The notes below the pieces were generated by a model that was given only the letters and a program-made list of their open reading frames with translations, had not been told where the DNA came from and did no database searches. Of a stretch of DNA of 64,000 nt, positions 31,796-42,645 are shown in pieces (the stretch's first letter is position 1; every line of letters begins with the position of its first letter). Origin of the DNA: an uncultured Thiothrix sp. (GTDB lineage: Bacteria; Pseudomonadota; Gammaproteobacteria; Thiotrichales; Thiotrichaceae); assembly GCF_937873765.1 (NCBI RefSeq), contig NZ_CALMZC010000021.1, forward strand, positions 1 to 64,000, read 5' to 3'. The position numbers were made by a program, and so were the translations under genes.

Positions 31796-33135
31796 TGTAA
31801 ACCCAACTTTTTCTCTAAGTAGTGAATATCAGTCCCACCTTGGCGGAACGCTGGGTCGGTCATGATCCGGCGTTGCAGGGGCACGTTAGTCTTAATGCCT
31901 TCAACAATCATCTCAGTTAAAGCGCCATTCATACGATTTAGCGCTGTTAAGCGATCTTCGCCATGCACGATTAATTTACCAATCATCGAGTCGTAATAAG
32001 GGGGAACGGTGTAATCGGCATAAATATGCGAATCTACTCGTACTCCTAAACCACCGGGCGCATGATAGCGAGTAATTTTGCCGGGAGAGGGGGCGAAGGT
32101 ATCGGGGTCTTCCGCATTGATCCGGCATTCAATCGCATGTCCATGTGGGCGAATATCTTCTTGCTTAATTTGCAATTTTTCGCCAGCCGCAACCAGTAAT
32201 TGCTGCTTAACCAAGTCAACGCCTGTAATCAATTCAGTAACGGGGTGCTCAACTTGCAAACGGGTATTCATTTCAATGAAATAGAATTCACCATTTTCGT
32301 ATAGGAATTCAAAGGTGCCTGCACCGCGGTAATTAATTTTGCGGCAAGCATCGGCGACAACTTTACCAATGCGGGCACGCTGTTCTTCAGTGATCCCGGG
32401 CGCTGGTGCTTCTTCGACCACCTTTTGATGGCGGCGCTGCATGGAGCAGTCACGTTCACATAAATGAACTGCATTGCCATGTTGGTCTGCCAAGACTTGG
32501 AATTCAATGTGGCGTGGATGGATTAAATACTTTTCCATATACACAACATCATTGCCGAAAGCTGCTTTAGCTTCAGAGCGTGTCATTTCTATGGAGCGGA
32601 ATAGATCTTCAGCTTGATGTACCACTCGCATGCCACGCCCACCACCGCCACCGGTAGCTTTGATGATAATCGGATAACCAATTTGTTTAGCCATCGCTAA
32701 GCATTCGTCTTTATCTTCAGGAACAGGGCCATTAGAGCCCGGCACACACGGAACTTTGGCTTGTTGCATCGCATCTTTAGCGGAAATCTTATCGCCCATT
32801 AAGCGAATGGTTTCAGCACGTGGCCCGATGAAAATAAAGCCACTAGACTCGACGCGTTCAGCAAAATCAGCATTTTCAGACAAAAAGCCATAACCGGGGT
32901 GAATCGCATCCGCACCGGTCACTTCGGCAGCACTGATAATGGCTGGAATATTGAGGTAGCTATCAATCGAACGCGGTGGGCCGATACAAACTGATTCATC
33001 AGCCAGACGTACATGCTTAAGATCACGGTCAGCGGTAGAGTGTACTGCAACGGTTTTAATGCCTAGTTCACGGCAAGCACGCAGAATACGTAAGGCAATT
33101 TCGCCACGATTAGCGATGAGGACTTTTTTTAACAT
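31792..33135 (-). CDS. accC: Acetyl-CoA carboxylase biotin carboxylase subunit
   Basis: Carboxylates biotin on AccB with ATP and bicarbonate, the first half of fatty acid synthesis commitment. 447 residues; ATP-grasp fold with [10 protein letters not shown] glycine loop, catalytic region [16 protein letters not shown] and start [20 protein letters not shown] at 33135 follows GGAGG by 5-6 bases; four extra residues of the longer frame are not used. Lies 13 bases after accB. accB-accC-prmA form one operon. Confidence 0.97.
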   Translation of the reverse strand: MLKKVLIANRGEIALRILRACRELGIKTVAVHSTADRDLKHVRLADESVCIGPPRSIDSYLNIPAIISAAEVTGADAIHPGYGFLSENADFAERVESSGFIFIGPRAETIRLMGDKISAKDAMQQAKVPCVPGSNGPVPEDKDECLAMAKQIGYPIIIKATGGGGGRGMRVVHQAEDLFRSIEMTRSEAKAAFGNDVVYMEKYLIHPRHIEFQVLADQHGNAVHLCERDCSMQRRHQKVVEEAPAPGITEEQRARIGKVVADACRKINYRGAGTFEFLYENGEFYFIEMNTRLQVEHPVTELITGVDLVKQQLLVAAGEKLQIKQEDIRPHGHAIECRINAEDPDTFAPSPGKITRYHAPGGLGVRVDSHIYADYTVPPYYDSMIGKLIVHGEDRLTALNRMNGALTEMIVEGIKTNVPLQRRIMTDPAFRQGGTDIHYLEKKLGLQ

Positions 33136-33148
33136 GCAAGCCTCCACA

Positions 33149-33613
33149 TCAGTCGATGATCATTAAGGGCTGACCAAACTCTACGGGCTGTTCGTTTTCA
33201 ACCAAAATAGCCTTAATGACACCACTTTTATCGGCTTGAATTTGGTTGAGCATTTTCATCGCTTCGATAATGCAAAGCGTATCGCCGATTTTGACCGACT
33301 GGCCGACCTCTACAAAGGATTTTACACCGGGTGAGGAAGAGCGATAGAAAGTCCCCACCATGGGCGACTCTAAAACATGCCCCGTGGGTGCGGCGGGTTT
33401 TTCGCTAGCAGCAGGAACAACGGCAGCTTGTGGAGTTGCTGGAGCCATCATCGGTGGCGGTGCATAATATTGCTGCATCGGCATAGCTGGTGCGGCTGTT
33501 GTCGATACACGGCTAATGCGTACTGAATCTTCGCCTTCTTTGATTTCGATTTCGGCTACATCGCTGTCTTCTAACAGGTCGATTAGTTTCTTGATTTTGC
33601 GAACATCCATCAT
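33149..33613 (-). CDS. accB: Biotin carboxyl carrier protein of acetyl-CoA carboxylase
   Basis: 154 residues. An N-terminal dimerisation segment ([20 protein letters not shown]), a Pro/Ala-rich linker (about residues 40-75, with [18 protein letters not shown]), and the C-terminal biotinyl domain with biotinylated lysine in EAMKM (around residue 120). AGGA lies 8 bases before the first of two ATGs. First gene of accBC-prmA. The 220-base gap upstream presumably holds its promoter; I see no clear element there. Confidence 0.96.
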   Translation of the reverse strand: MMDVRKIKKLIDLLEDSDVAEIEIKEGEDSVRISRVSTTAAPAMPMQQYYAPPPMMAPATPQAAVVPAASEKPAAPTGHVLESPMVGTFYRSSSPGVKSFVEVGQSVKIGDTLCIIEAMKMLNQIQADKSGVIKAILVENEQPVEFGQPLMIID

Positions 33614-33821
33614 GGAGTTATTCCTATAAGTCTTATATGGCTTGATGTTGTTAGAGTGCCGATGTGCTTAAAACGATCAGGATTGAGAGGCATTCCTTGT
33701 CCTAAACAGTCATGTCTCAAAGATTGCTTAAATCTGCAAATCTGCCCTTTTTCTCGGCATATCCCAACAGAATGGGCGCGAGTTTACACCGTTTGTTCTT
33801 TAGTTGCAGCAAGAAAGCTTT

Positions 33822-33847
33822 AAGAAAAGGCCGGGTTAGCGGCCTTT
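33822..33847 (-). terminator. Terminator overlapping the stop codon of the HerA-like gene
   Basis: On the - strand AAAGGCC and GGCCTTT pair around an 8-base loop that contains the TAA stop codon of the gene at 33836, followed by TTCTT. A compact terminator fused to the gene end. Confidence 0.65.
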
Positions 33848-35326
33848 AAAAATTGAACCTAAGATACCACGGACAATTTGCTTACCTAGATTAGAGGTAA
33901 TTGAGCGTGCCGCACTTTTCACGATTGCTTCACCTAAAGTTTGCCGATTACTCGGGCGTGGGGTATTCGAGGTTTCAAAGCGCCGTGCCGCCTTTTCAAA
34001 TTCTTTTGCTTGGTTGGCTGCAGAGGTTTCTGCAGCCACTTTTTCGGCACGCGCTTGCAAAATTTCATGCGCTGATTCGCGATCAATCATTTTGTCATAG
34101 CGCCCCGCGAACGGGCTTTGCCGAATTAAGTTAGCACGCTCTTCTGGAGTGGCAGGCCCAATACGCGATTGAGGAGGGCGAATCATGGTTCGTTGTACGA
34201 CGCTGGGAATACCTTTTTCTTCCAAGACCGAAACTAAAGCCTCACCTACGCCAAGTTCCATAATGACTGCGGCAGTATTTAACTCAGGATTAGCGCGGAA
34301 AGTATCAGCGGCGGCTTTTACTGCTTTTTGATCGCGGGGTGTAAAAGCACGCAAGGCATGCTGAATGCGATTACCAAGTTGACCCAGAATGCTGTCTGGA
34401 ATATCCAATGGGTTTTGGGTGATGAAGTAAACACCCACACCCTTAGAGCGAATTAAACGCACGACTTGTTCAACTTTATCAACTAAAGCTTTTGGCGCAT
34501 CATTAAACAGTAAATGAGCCTCATCGAAGAAGAAAACTAAGCGCGGTTTATCGAGATCACCCACTTCAGGTAGATTTTCAAATAATTCAGATAGCAGCCA
34601 TAGCAGGAAAGTGGCATACAAGCGCGGTGTCATCATCAGCTTATCGGCCATCAGAATATTGATATTTCCGTAGCCATTGGGAGCGGTGCGGATAACATCC
34701 CATAAATCCAAAGCTGGTTCGCCAAAGAAACTTTCTGCGCCTTGCTGTTCGAGGACTAAAAGTCGGCGTTGAATTGCACCAATCGATGAGGAGCTAACAT
34801 TGCCATAAGCATTTTGAAAGTCTTGAGCGTTTTCGCCCATATGCTGCAGGATGGAACGCAGATCTTTGAAATCTAGTAACAACATGCCTTCATCATCGGC
34901 AAATTTGAAAGCAATATTCAATAAGCCTTCTTGCGTGTCATTCAGTTCTAGCAACCGAGATAGTAAGAGAGGCCCAATATCAGAGACCGTGGCTCTGATC
35001 GGGTGGCCTTGTTGTCCGGCTAAATCCCAGAGAATGCTTGGATAACCTTCAAACTTGAAGTTGTCAATGCCAATCGTCTGAACACGCTCTTCTACTTTAG
35101 GATGAGTACTACCCGCTTGGCTGATACCCGTTAGATCGCCCTTGATGTCCGCCATGAAAACTGGTACACCAGCCCGCGAAAAGCCTTCAGCAATCGCTTG
35201 TAAGGAAACGGTTTTACCCGTACCGGTTGCGCCTGCAATTAGCCCGTGTCGATTAGCGAAGCGCAGATTCAACTTAACCTGTTGATTTCCACCTTTGCCA
35301 ATGAGAATGCCAGCTTGTTCACTCAT
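33836..35326 (-). CDS. HerA-family helicase-like ATPase (DUF853/YjgR type)
   Basis: 496 residues, cytoplasmic. Walker [11 protein letters not shown] near residue 37, Walker [11 protein letters not shown], and the DUF853 features [15 protein letters not shown] and [16 protein letters not shown] Gln/Ala/Arg-rich helical tail precedes the C-terminal [15 protein letters not shown]. Related to HerA/FtsK DNA-pumping ATPases but single-gene and widespread; precise role unknown. ATG at 35326 has AGGAG 5 bases upstream; the TTG-style extension of 8 residues is rejected. Not linked to a NurA-like nuclease here. Confidence 0.9.
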   Translation of the reverse strand: MSEQAGILIGKGGNQQVKLNLRFANRHGLIAGATGTGKTVSLQAIAEGFSRAGVPVFMADIKGDLTGISQAGSTHPKVEERVQTIGIDNFKFEGYPSILWDLAGQQGHPIRATVSDIGPLLLSRLLELNDTQEGLLNIAFKFADDEGMLLLDFKDLRSILQHMGENAQDFQNAYGNVSSSSIGAIQRRLLVLEQQGAESFFGEPALDLWDVIRTAPNGYGNINILMADKLMMTPRLYATFLLWLLSELFENLPEVGDLDKPRLVFFFDEAHLLFNDAPKALVDKVEQVVRLIRSKGVGVYFITQNPLDIPDSILGQLGNRIQHALRAFTPRDQKAVKAAADTFRANPELNTAAVIMELGVGEALVSVLEEKGIPSVVQRTMIRPPQSRIGPATPEERANLIRQSPFAGRYDKMIDRESAHEILQARAEKVAAETSAANQAKEFEKAARRFETSNTPRPSNRQTLGEAIVKSAARSITSNLGKQIVRGILGSIFKGR

Positions 35327-35395
35327 GACTGCTCCTATTGTATTTTTCATGTTTGGCGTATTGAGTTGCAGTCTATCTAAAATGCCTAATGACCG

Positions 35396-36349
35396 CTATG
35401 TTAGACCTAACTTTCGTAAAGTTTCAAGGCTCAGGCCACCAATCGCTAGCTGATTAGCTTTCTGAAAAGCATGCAAAGCCACAATAGTCGCAGTATCTAA
35501 AACCCCGGAGAGATTTAGGCGGTGACCAGCTTGCAATAAAGCTTGTTGGATACGTCTGATCTGCTCCGGTGTTAAGGTGCTAGTACAAGCAATCGGCATC
35601 GTTAAGATTTTAGCGTCTCGTAATTTACGCTGTACTGTGATGGTTTCATATTGTGCAGGTACTAAACTCGAGATAATTTTCCAAGGTTTACTCACACGTA
35701 TTAATTTGATGGTTGTATAGCGTGCTGGAAGAATAGAGCCACTACCTTTGCCAGGCTTAATAAGTTTTTTGCGCTTAATTTTAAGCGTTTTTGCGGGAAT
35801 CGTACGCTGATGGATCTGGGCTGGCTCTTTAATTACCTCAGTCGGAATTTTGACCAGTTCAGCTTTAATAGTTTCTAGACAAGACGCGTTACTACTGGCT
35901 AGACAACCAAGCTTCCAGTGCTTATAGTCAGGTTTTATAAAGATTTCGCGAACGATTTTCTGATATTGCGGCGGTGTTGCATATAACTCAGAGCGCATAC
36001 GTTCTACCTCAATGGTTGCTTGCACCTCTTCATATTGAGCTGGCTCTGTTTCTTGGGCATAGCGGGCAGGTTCTATTTGAATCTTGGTTTCACTCCAGAC
36101 CATTTCTGCTGGAATATTAGAATAAGTTGCAGAGCCATCATAAACCAAAACTTTTAGTGGCTCTGTACGGAAGATAGCAGGGTGTAGTAGCTCAGCTGAA
36201 CATTGGGTCGGAATTCGTTGTGTAGTATTGAACTGCTGAGTGTTATTAATAGTAGAGTGAGTCATATTTAGCTGATTGCCTTGATTGAGACAACCGGCTA
36301 AAACGAGGCTGGAGAGTAGTCCAAAAATTAGAGTGATTTTATGCTGCAT
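35396..36349 (-). CDS. Lipoprotein with PxxY-type repeats and C-terminal peptidoglycan-binding domain
   Basis: 317 residues. Lipoprotein signal MQHKITLIFGLLSSLVLAGC. The middle has degenerate repeats with the core PA-x-Y followed by hydrophobic and basic residues (EPARYAQE, EPAQYEEVQ, PPQYQKIVRE, LPARYTTIK, VPAQYETIT), each around 20-30 residues. The C-terminal 60 residues form a PG_binding_1 fold (RRIQQALLQAGHRLNLSGVL then LHAFQKANQL). Probably an outer-membrane or periplasmic protein that contacts the cell wall. Unrecognised beyond these domains. Stands alone; 69 bases separate it from the HerA-like gene. Confidence 0.75.
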   Translation of the reverse strand: MQHKITLIFGLLSSLVLAGCLNQGNQLNMTHSTINNTQQFNTTQRIPTQCSAELLHPAIFRTEPLKVLVYDGSATYSNIPAEMVWSETKIQIEPARYAQETEPAQYEEVQATIEVERMRSELYATPPQYQKIVREIFIKPDYKHWKLGCLASSNASCLETIKAELVKIPTEVIKEPAQIHQRTIPAKTLKIKRKKLIKPGKGSGSILPARYTTIKLIRVSKPWKIISSLVPAQYETITVQRKLRDAKILTMPIACTSTLTPEQIRRIQQALLQAGHRLNLSGVLDTATIVALHAFQKANQLAIGGLSLETLRKLGLT

Positions 36350-36466
36350 TGGATTAAAGCATATAGTTTGATTTATTAATACGTATAGGTTTAGCTAGAA
36401 AGCCGTTAAGCTTGCGGTAAATGCAGTCTGGAGTCGAGAAACTTTTGTGCTTTAATTACGATTTGC

Positions 36467-36877
36467 CTATTTTTCGGACAAATGGACAATCTCTCCCGTT
36501 AATTTATCCACCTTTTCGATTAAGCCATGTCCGGGTTTCCAGATAACCCTGCCACTTTGCTCCAGAACGGGGATGCTATCAATAGTGAGCTTGGGACGCA
36601 GATGATCGACTACGATAGGGATAAGCTCAGGATCAATGGATGGGGAAATGTGTTTCTCAGGCAATGTTTGAACATGCAAGTTAATAGTTTGAGAATCACC
36701 TTTAGCGGTCGCCCTTGAAGTGGTTGGATGAATGGAAGCAATCGCTGGCAGCATATAACGCGACACTGAACGCACGCTACTTGAGTTATTTAACGCAGTA
36801 TAATATTCAGCAGGCAAAGCAGTTGCATTTTGCAACTTCAAGCCTCGATGGAAGCTTTGGAGGTTTGAATAAGTCAT
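36467..36877 (-). CDS. Hypothetical protein
   Basis: 136 residues from the ATG at 36877 (a TTG-started frame adds four). No domain recognised, no membrane helix and no convincing signal peptide. The C-terminal end (SGRVIWKPGHGLIEKVDKLT, GEIVHLSEK) looks like one or two short beta hairpins. No Shine-Dalgarno sequence is seen. Sits alone between the lipoprotein gene and hisC. Reality as a gene is likely but not certain. Confidence 0.45.
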   Translation of the reverse strand: MTYSNLQSFHRGLKLQNATALPAEYYTALNNSSSVRSVSRYMLPAIASIHPTTSRATAKGDSQTINLHVQTLPEKHISPSIDPELIPIVVDHLRPKLTIDSIPVLEQSGRVIWKPGHGLIEKVDKLTGEIVHLSEK

Positions 36878-37054
36878 AACAACAAGCAAGCAATGAATGT
36901 CCTAACAGTATTCTTGATTGTTACGTTTTTTGCTGGCCTAGGCTTGATGGGGCAAGAGAATTAGATGACAAAAGGTCAGTGAGTAAAAGGCTAGTAAAAG
37001 CTTGAACCTGCTTATATCATGCAGGACTTTATGCGACTTTGCGGGAACGCTTTC

Positions 37055-38113
37055 ATGAGCCAGTATTGGAGTCCTTTGGTGCAGCAACTAGACCCTTATG
37101 TACCGGGGGAGCAACCAAAAGATCAGCGTTATGTTAAACTCAATACCAATGAGTGTCCTTATCCGCCTTCACCTCGAGTTTTAGCGGCGATTCAGGCTGA
37201 GTTAACCGATAAGCTCAGACTCTATCCCGATCCTAATGCTGATTTATTTAAAGATGCAATTGCAGAGTACTATGATTTAGAGCGTCAGCAGGTATTTGTT
37301 GGTAATGGGTCTGATGAAGTATTAGCGCATATTTTTCATGCTTTATTTAAGCCAAACCAACCGCTGTTATTCCCAGACATTTCTTACAGTTTTTATCCGG
37401 TTTACGCCAAGCTTTATCAGCTAGCGGTCAAGCAAATTCCCCTATCCGATGACTTCAGTTTAGATTTAAGCGCTTACCTGCAAGACAATGGTGGAATTAT
37501 CTTCCCGAATCCTAATGCACCAACGGGTTCAGCGCTAGGATTGGCCGCAATTGAAGGACTTTTGCAGGCGAATCAACAATCGGTAGTTGTGATTGATGAG
37601 GCTTATGTCGATTTTGGCGCAGAAACTGCGATTCCTTTAGTGAAACGCTATCCAAATTTACTAGTCGTACAAACCTTATCGAAGTCACGTTCTTTAGCAG
37701 GTTTGCGCGCAGGCTTTGCGGTAGGGCATCCCGATTTGATTGAGGCTTTAGAGCGGGTGAAGAACTCCTTCAATTCTTATCCACTAGATCGCTTAGCGAT
37801 TGTAGGGGCGACGGCTGCGATGCAGGATCAAACTTATTTTGCAGAACTCTGCCAGAGCATCATTAAAACCCGCACGACAACGATCACCCGTTTGCAGGAA
37901 TTGGGTTTCCACGTTTTACCCTCAGCCGCGAACTTTGTGTTTACACGTCCACCGGCTGGTAATGCTGAGACTTTGTACTTAGCGCTTAAAGATCAGGGTG
38001 TTTTAGTCCGACACTTCAAAAAGCCCCGTATTCAAGAGTATTTGCGTATTACGATTGGCACTGATGAAGAAATGCAAATACTGTTAAGTAAGTTAAAGTT
38101 TTTAGTGGGATGA
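37055..38113 (+). CDS. hisC: Histidinol-phosphate aminotransferase
   Basis: PLP enzyme of histidine synthesis, converting imidazole-acetol phosphate to histidinol phosphate. About 352 residues from the ATG at 37055 ([12 protein letters not shown], as in family members); in-frame ATGs at 37019 and 37031 (the latter with AGGA 5 bases upstream) are alternatives. Motifs: [44 protein letters not shown] and the PLP lysine in [14 protein letters not shown]. Its stop overlaps the start of the Nif3-family gene (ATGA). Confidence 0.93.
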   Translation: MSQYWSPLVQQLDPYVPGEQPKDQRYVKLNTNECPYPPSPRVLAAIQAELTDKLRLYPDPNADLFKDAIAEYYDLERQQVFVGNGSDEVLAHIFHALFKPNQPLLFPDISYSFYPVYAKLYQLAVKQIPLSDDFSLDLSAYLQDNGGIIFPNPNAPTGSALGLAAIEGLLQANQQSVVVIDEAYVDFGAETAIPLVKRYPNLLVVQTLSKSRSLAGLRAGFAVGHPDLIEALERVKNSFNSYPLDRLAIVGATAAMQDQTYFAELCQSIIKTRTTTITRLQELGFHVLPSAANFVFTRPPAGNAETLYLALKDQGVLVRHFKKPRIQEYLRITIGTDEEMQILLSKLKFLVG

Positions 38114-38865
38114 GTATGATCGAGCGTGATGAGTTAGAACGCTACTTAAATGCCTTGCTTAATATTAGTAAGTTTAAAGACTATGCACCGAATGGCTTAC
38201 AAGTTGAGGGGCGTAAGTCTATTCATAAAGTTGTGACGGGTGTCACTGCTTGCCAAGCGCTTTTAGAGGCTGCGGTTGAATACGGAGCTGATGCAGTGTT
38301 AGTTCATCATGGCTATTTTTGGCGCGGTGATAATCCGGTAGTTCGAGGTATGCATCAACGCCGCTTAGCGACTTTGCTGAAACATAACTTAAGTTTATTT
38401 GCTTATCATCTCCCTTTAGATGCTCATTCTGAATTAGGCAACAATGCACAGTTGGCTAAGCGTTTAAGCTTAACCAGTGAAACTGTTCTGAATGAGCAGG
38501 GTGTCGGCAATGTAGGAATATTGGCTGAGCCAATTAGTTTGGAAGCGTTTGGTCTAAAAATAGAGCAGGTTTTACAGCGTAAACCTGTACTAGTGGCTGG
38601 TGGTGAGCATTTGATCCAACGAGTGGCTTGGTGTACTGGTGGGGCACAAGCTTATATTCAAGAGGCTTTAGGTTTTGGGGTGGATGCTTACCTAAGTGGG
38701 GAAATTTCTGAGCACACTACGCATAGTGCAAGGGAAAATCAGTTGCACTATATTGCTGCAGGTCATCATGCTACAGAGCGTTATGGTGTGCAGGCTGTAG
38801 GTGAGCATTTAGCTTTGCAATTTGGAATTGAGTGTCAGTTTGTGGAGATTGATAATCCTGCTTAA
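38110..38865 (+). CDS. Nif3-like dinuclear metal center protein (GTP cyclohydrolase I type 2 homologue)
   Basis: 251 residues. Nif3/YbgI family with metal-binding VHHGYFW near residue 64, [15 protein letters not shown] and the C-terminal [14 protein letters not shown]. Forms hexamers in known members; activity uncertain. ATG at 38110 overlaps the hisC stop, with a second ATG two codons later. hisC, this gene and petABC are neighbours in many gammaproteobacteria; the protease gene (algW/degS) often found between them is absent here. The 259-base gap before petA presumably holds the petABC promoter, but I could not assign elements. Confidence 0.9.
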   Translation: MSMIERDELERYLNALLNISKFKDYAPNGLQVEGRKSIHKVVTGVTACQALLEAAVEYGADAVLVHHGYFWRGDNPVVRGMHQRRLATLLKHNLSLFAYHLPLDAHSELGNNAQLAKRLSLTSETVLNEQGVGNVGILAEPISLEAFGLKIEQVLQRKPVLVAGGEHLIQRVAWCTGGAQAYIQEALGFGVDAYLSGEISEHTTHSARENQLHYIAAGHHATERYGVQAVGEHLALQFGIECQFVEIDNPA

Positions 38866-39124
38866 TGTCAGGTTATTTCGATATTTTTTGTGCTATCATC
38901 GCCACCGGATTGGTTGCCCTTAAAGGTGCTTGGTGTTAATTCCCCAATGTTTGCAAGGGGAGTCGCTTGATTTCACTAATGAAGTCAGACATCCTATGGC
39001 GTTTTTTAGCATCTGCTAATATTGCAATGCATGAGTCCAGTAGCAATTGAGGATTTTGTTTCTTGCAGAGTCAACAAAACTGCAAGAAGTGTTGAGGTTT
39101 TGATAATTTGGGAGTGAGCTAACG

Positions 39125-39721
39125 ATGGCAAATTCTGGAGTCGATAAGAATCGCCGTCGTTTCCTGATTGCAGCTACTTCGGTAGTAGGGGCAGCAGGGA
39201 CGGCAGCGCTTGCATATCCTTTCCTAGGGTCGATGTCTCCCAGTGCGCGCGCTTTAGCTGCGGGTGCACCGGTGGAAGTGAATGTAAGCAAAATTGAACC
39301 CGGTCAGTTATTGCGGGTGGTATGGCGTGGTAAGCCGGTTTGGGTAGTCAATCGTACTGAGGAGATGCTAGCCGATTTACCTAACTTAGACTCTGGTTTG
39401 AAAGATCCAAACTCTGAGGTGTTAAGTCAGCAACCGGAGTATGCGAAAAATGGCTATCGCTCACGTGAGGCTAAATATTTAGTACTAGTTGGCATTTGCA
39501 CACATTTAGGTTGCTCTCCAACGTACCGCCCTGAAGTAGGTGCTGCTGATTTAGGTGCTGATTGGAAAGGTGGTTGGTATTGCCCTTGCCATGGTTCCCG
39601 TTTTGACTTAGCTGGACGTGTATTCAAGAACGTTCCGGCGGGTACTAATCTTGAAGTCCCTCCTTACTATTTCAAGAGCGAGGCGACGATTTTAGTAGGT
39701 GAAGATGGAGGTGCTGCATAA
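39125..39721 (+). CDS. petA: Ubiquinol-cytochrome c reductase, Rieske iron-sulfur subunit
   Basis: 198 residues. Twin-arginine-type N-terminus (NRRRFLIAATSVVGAAG) acting as membrane anchor, then the Rieske domain with cluster ligands in CTHLGC and CPCHGS. Component of the cytochrome bc1 complex, passing electrons from ubiquinol to cytochrome c1 on the periplasmic side. GGGAG lies about 11 bases before the ATG. First gene of petABC; its stop overlaps petB start (TAATG). Confidence 0.96.
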   Translation: MANSGVDKNRRRFLIAATSVVGAAGTAALAYPFLGSMSPSARALAAGAPVEVNVSKIEPGQLLRVVWRGKPVWVVNRTEEMLADLPNLDSGLKDPNSEVLSQQPEYAKNGYRSREAKYLVLVGICTHLGCSPTYRPEVGAADLGADWKGGWYCPCHGSRFDLAGRVFKNVPAGTNLEVPPYYFKSEATILVGEDGGAA

Positions 39722-41148
39722 TGGCTGAGCGTCCTGCACATGAATACACAGGTTTTCTAGGTTGGGTGGAAGATCGTTTCCCCTTAATGGAAACTTGGAA
39801 TAAGCACTTAGCGCAATATTATGCGCCGAAAAATTTTAACTTCTGGTACTATTTTGGCTCTTTAGCCATGTTGGTACTGGCTATTCAAATCTTCTCCGGT
39901 TTGTTTTTAGCTTTCCACTATAAGCCTGATGCTGATTTAGCCTTTGCTTCTGTTGAGTACATTATGCGTGATGTACCCGGTGGTTGGTTTATTCGCTACA
40001 TGCACTCCACAGGTGCTTCAGCCTTCTTCATTGTTGTCTATCTGCATATGTTCCGCGCTATGATTTATGGCTCTTATAAAGGTAAGCGCGAATTATTGTG
40101 GTTGATCGGCATGTTGATTTATGTTGCTTTGATGGCCACTGCTTTCATGGGTTATCTGTTACCTTGGGGGCAAATGTCCTACTGGGGTGCACAAGTAATT
40201 GTCAACTTATTCAACACTGTCCCTTATATTGGTAATGATTTATCAGTGTGGTTAAGGGGTGACTATGTTTTAGGGGATGCAGCGTTAAACCGCTTCTTTG
40301 CCTTACACTTCTTTGTGCCAGTGATTGTGCTTCCAGCCTTAGTATTCGTACATATTGTGGCTTTACATGCAGTCGGCTCTAATAATCCTGATGGTGTAGA
40401 GATTAAAAAAGGACCTAAAGGTAATCGTTGGGCTCCAGATGCTCCAACAGATGGTATTCCTTTCCATCCTTACTACACAGTTAAAGATATTTTAGGTGTT
40501 GCGGTCTTCTTATTGATTTTCTTTGCCATTCTGTTCTTTACGCCAGAGATGGGCGGCTATTTCATTGAGCAACCTAACTTTGAGCCTGCGAACCCACTGA
40601 AAACTCCATTGCATATTGCTCCAGTCTGGTATTTTACGCCTTTCTATACGGTTTTACGTGCAGTTCCTGATCCATGGTGGGGTACTGTAGCCATGTTTGC
40701 TGCCATTATTGTCCTGTTCCTATTACCTTGGCTGGATAAAAACCCTATCAAATCTTGGCGCTATCGCAATCCAGCGCACAAGATCAATCTGTTACTGTTT
40801 GCGGTAGTGTTCTTAGTTTTAGGTTGGATGGGTGTTGAAGCGGTTACTACAGTTTATAAAGAGCTGGGTACACGGATGACACAAATCTATTTCTTGTTCT
40901 TCGTCGTGCTGTGGTTGCATAGTTATCCAGCAAAAGTGAATTACAAAAAATGGTTTGGTATTTTGTTAGGCATTGTGGTGGTGTACGACTTAGTTTTCCG
41001 TCTCAATCTTGGTGATGGTGCAGCTACCACTCAAATGTTACTGCAATTTATTTGGCCGGTAATTTACTTAGCTGCAACTTTATTGTTGCCAGCCTTTGTC
41101 CCTAGCTTCAATCAGGAAAAACCAGTTCCTGAACGTGTGACTGGGTAA
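39721..41148 (+). CDS. petB: Cytochrome b of the bc1 complex
   Basis: 475 residues, about nine to ten membrane segments, with haem-ligand helices (SGLFLAFHYKPDADLAFASV, MHSTGASAFFIVVYLHMFRA, LHFFVPVIVLPALVFVHIVA) and the Qo-site sequence PVWYFTPFYTVLRAVPD (a variant of PEWY, here PVWY). C-terminal extension beyond the core helices is longer than in mitochondrial cytochrome b, usual for beta/gammaproteobacteria. The Glu of PEWY is Val, also common in this group. Middle gene of petABC. Confidence 0.95.
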   Translation: MAERPAHEYTGFLGWVEDRFPLMETWNKHLAQYYAPKNFNFWYYFGSLAMLVLAIQIFSGLFLAFHYKPDADLAFASVEYIMRDVPGGWFIRYMHSTGASAFFIVVYLHMFRAMIYGSYKGKRELLWLIGMLIYVALMATAFMGYLLPWGQMSYWGAQVIVNLFNTVPYIGNDLSVWLRGDYVLGDAALNRFFALHFFVPVIVLPALVFVHIVALHAVGSNNPDGVEIKKGPKGNRWAPDAPTDGIPFHPYYTVKDILGVAVFLLIFFAILFFTPEMGGYFIEQPNFEPANPLKTPLHIAPVWYFTPFYTVLRAVPDPWWGTVAMFAAIIVLFLLPWLDKNPIKSWRYRNPAHKINLLLFAVVFLVLGWMGVEAVTTVYKELGTRMTQIYFLFFVVLWLHSYPAKVNYKKWFGILLGIVVVYDLVFRLNLGDGAATTQMLLQFIWPVIYLAATLLLPAFVPSFNQEKPVPERVTG

Positions 41149-41159
41149 GGAGTAAGAAC

Positions 41160-41930
41160 ATGAAAAAGTTTATTACCAGTATGGTGCTTGCCTTAGCGAT
41201 GGCTGTTCCCGCAGTTGGCTTTGCTTCAGAAGTGATCAAGGTTGAAAAAGCTAATATTGATCTGCATAACAAGCAAAGTTTGCAGCGTGGTGCAAAGTAT
41301 TTTGTAAACTATTGCATGGGCTGTCACTCTTTAAGTATGAGCCGTTACAATCGAGTAGCGACTGATTTGGGCTTGACGCCAGAGCAAGTACAAAAGAACT
41401 TGATCTTTACTCGTACCGATGGTGAGCTAGCTAAGGTTGGTGAACTGATGAAAAACGGTATGACTGCCAAATATGGAGCAGAGGCTTTCGGTAATGCACC
41501 TCCCGATTTATCTTTGGAAGGACGTTTACGCGGGGCTGATTGGATCTATACTTTCTTGAAGTCCTTCTATAAAGACCCGACCCGTCCGCTAGGTGTCAAT
41601 AATACGCTATTTGCGAATGTTGGTATGCCACACATCCTGTGGGAATTGCAGGGTATGCAAGAGCTGCAACATGCGGAAGCTCCTGCAGAAGGTGCTCATG
41701 CAGCAGCGAATGCGCATGCAGAACCTAAACTAGTCTTAAGCCAGCCGGGTAAGCTATCACCGACGGAATATGATCGTATGGTGTTAGACATTACTAATTT
41801 CTTGGTCTATGTCAGCGAGCCTGGCAAGCTGCATCGCCAAGCAGTTGGTATTTGGGTCGTATTGTTCCTACTAATCTTTATTGTAGTGGCATACTTCCTG
41901 AAGAAAGAATACTGGAAGGATGTTCATTAA
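41160..41930 (+). CDS. petC: Cytochrome c1 of the bc1 complex
   Basis: 256 residues. Signal peptide (MKKFITSMVLALAMAVPAVG), haem c motif CMGCH near residue 52-56, probable Met ligand in FANVGMPHILW, and a C-terminal membrane anchor (IWVVLFLLIFIVVAYFLKKE). The Ala/His/Glu-rich insertion (residues about 175-195) before KLVLSQPGKLS is characteristic of this class's cytochrome c1. Accepts electrons from the Rieske protein. Followed by a terminator. Confidence 0.96.
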   Translation: MKKFITSMVLALAMAVPAVGFASEVIKVEKANIDLHNKQSLQRGAKYFVNYCMGCHSLSMSRYNRVATDLGLTPEQVQKNLIFTRTDGELAKVGELMKNGMTAKYGAEAFGNAPPDLSLEGRLRGADWIYTFLKSFYKDPTRPLGVNNTLFANVGMPHILWELQGMQELQHAEAPAEGAHAAANAHAEPKLVLSQPGKLSPTEYDRMVLDITNFLVYVSEPGKLHRQAVGIWVVLFLLIFIVVAYFLKKEYWKDVH

Positions 41931-41954
41931 TTACCAACTGGTATAACATAAATT

Positions 41955-41987
41955 GGCTACTCTAGCTTATTACTAGAGTAGCCTTTT
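41955..41987 (+). terminator. Rho-independent terminator after petABC
   Basis: GGCTACTCTA and TAGAGTAGCC pair over 10 bp with a 9-base loop, followed by TTTT. Separates petABC from sspAB. Confidence 0.8.
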
Positions 41988-42015
41988 CATTTGAACTACA
42001 GGAGCTTTTCAAGCT

Positions 42016-42645
42016 ATGGCATCGATTTCTAGCCGCCGTTCTGTTATGACTTTATTCTCTGCTGCTGATTGTGCTGACAGCCATCGTGTACGCATTGTCT
42101 TAGCAGAAAAAGATATCACCGTCGATGTGCTAAATATTAATCCCGATGATAAGCCTGAGGAGCTAGCCGAACTCAATCCCTATAACACCACCCCTACGCT
42201 GATTGACCGTGATTTAGTGCTGTACGATGCACGCATTATCATGGAGTATTTAGATGAGCGTTTTCCACATCCCCCCCTCATGCCCGTTGATCCAGTAACT
42301 CGAGCACATTCACGCTTGGCTTTATTCCGGATTGAGAAAGATTGGTTTTCTTTGGTGGAGGATATTGAGCGTGGTGATGAAAAGTCTGCTACTGAAGCAC
42401 GCCGAATCCTACGCGAGAGCGTACTATCAGCCGCCGAAGTATTTGCGATTAAACCTTATTTCTTAAGTGATGAATATACGCTCGTTGATTGTACTATCGC
42501 TCCAGTATTATGGCGCTTGCCCAAATATGGTATTGATGTGCCCGCTAAGCAGGGCAAGCCTATACTAAAGTATATGGAGCGCGTATTTTCCCGTGATGGT
42601 TTCCAACAATCATTGAGCAAGGTTGAAAAGGCAATCAGACCATGA
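42016..42645 (+). CDS. sspA: Stringent starvation protein A
   Basis: 209 residues, glutathione-S-transferase fold (N-terminal thioredoxin-like SAADCADSHRVRIVLAEKDI, then the helical domain) that in SspA binds RNA polymerase rather than glutathione. The surface-exposed PHPPLMPVDP region is as in SspA. Overlaps sspB by 4 bases (ATGA). Directly after petABC, the usual place. AGGAG is 11 bases from the ATG, somewhat far. Confidence 0.94.
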   Translation: MASISSRRSVMTLFSAADCADSHRVRIVLAEKDITVDVLNINPDDKPEELAELNPYNTTPTLIDRDLVLYDARIIMEYLDERFPHPPLMPVDPVTRAHSRLALFRIEKDWFSLVEDIERGDEKSATEARRILRESVLSAAEVFAIKPYFLSDEYTLVDCTIAPVLWRLPKYGIDVPAKQGKPILKYMERVFSRDGFQQSLSKVEKAIRP

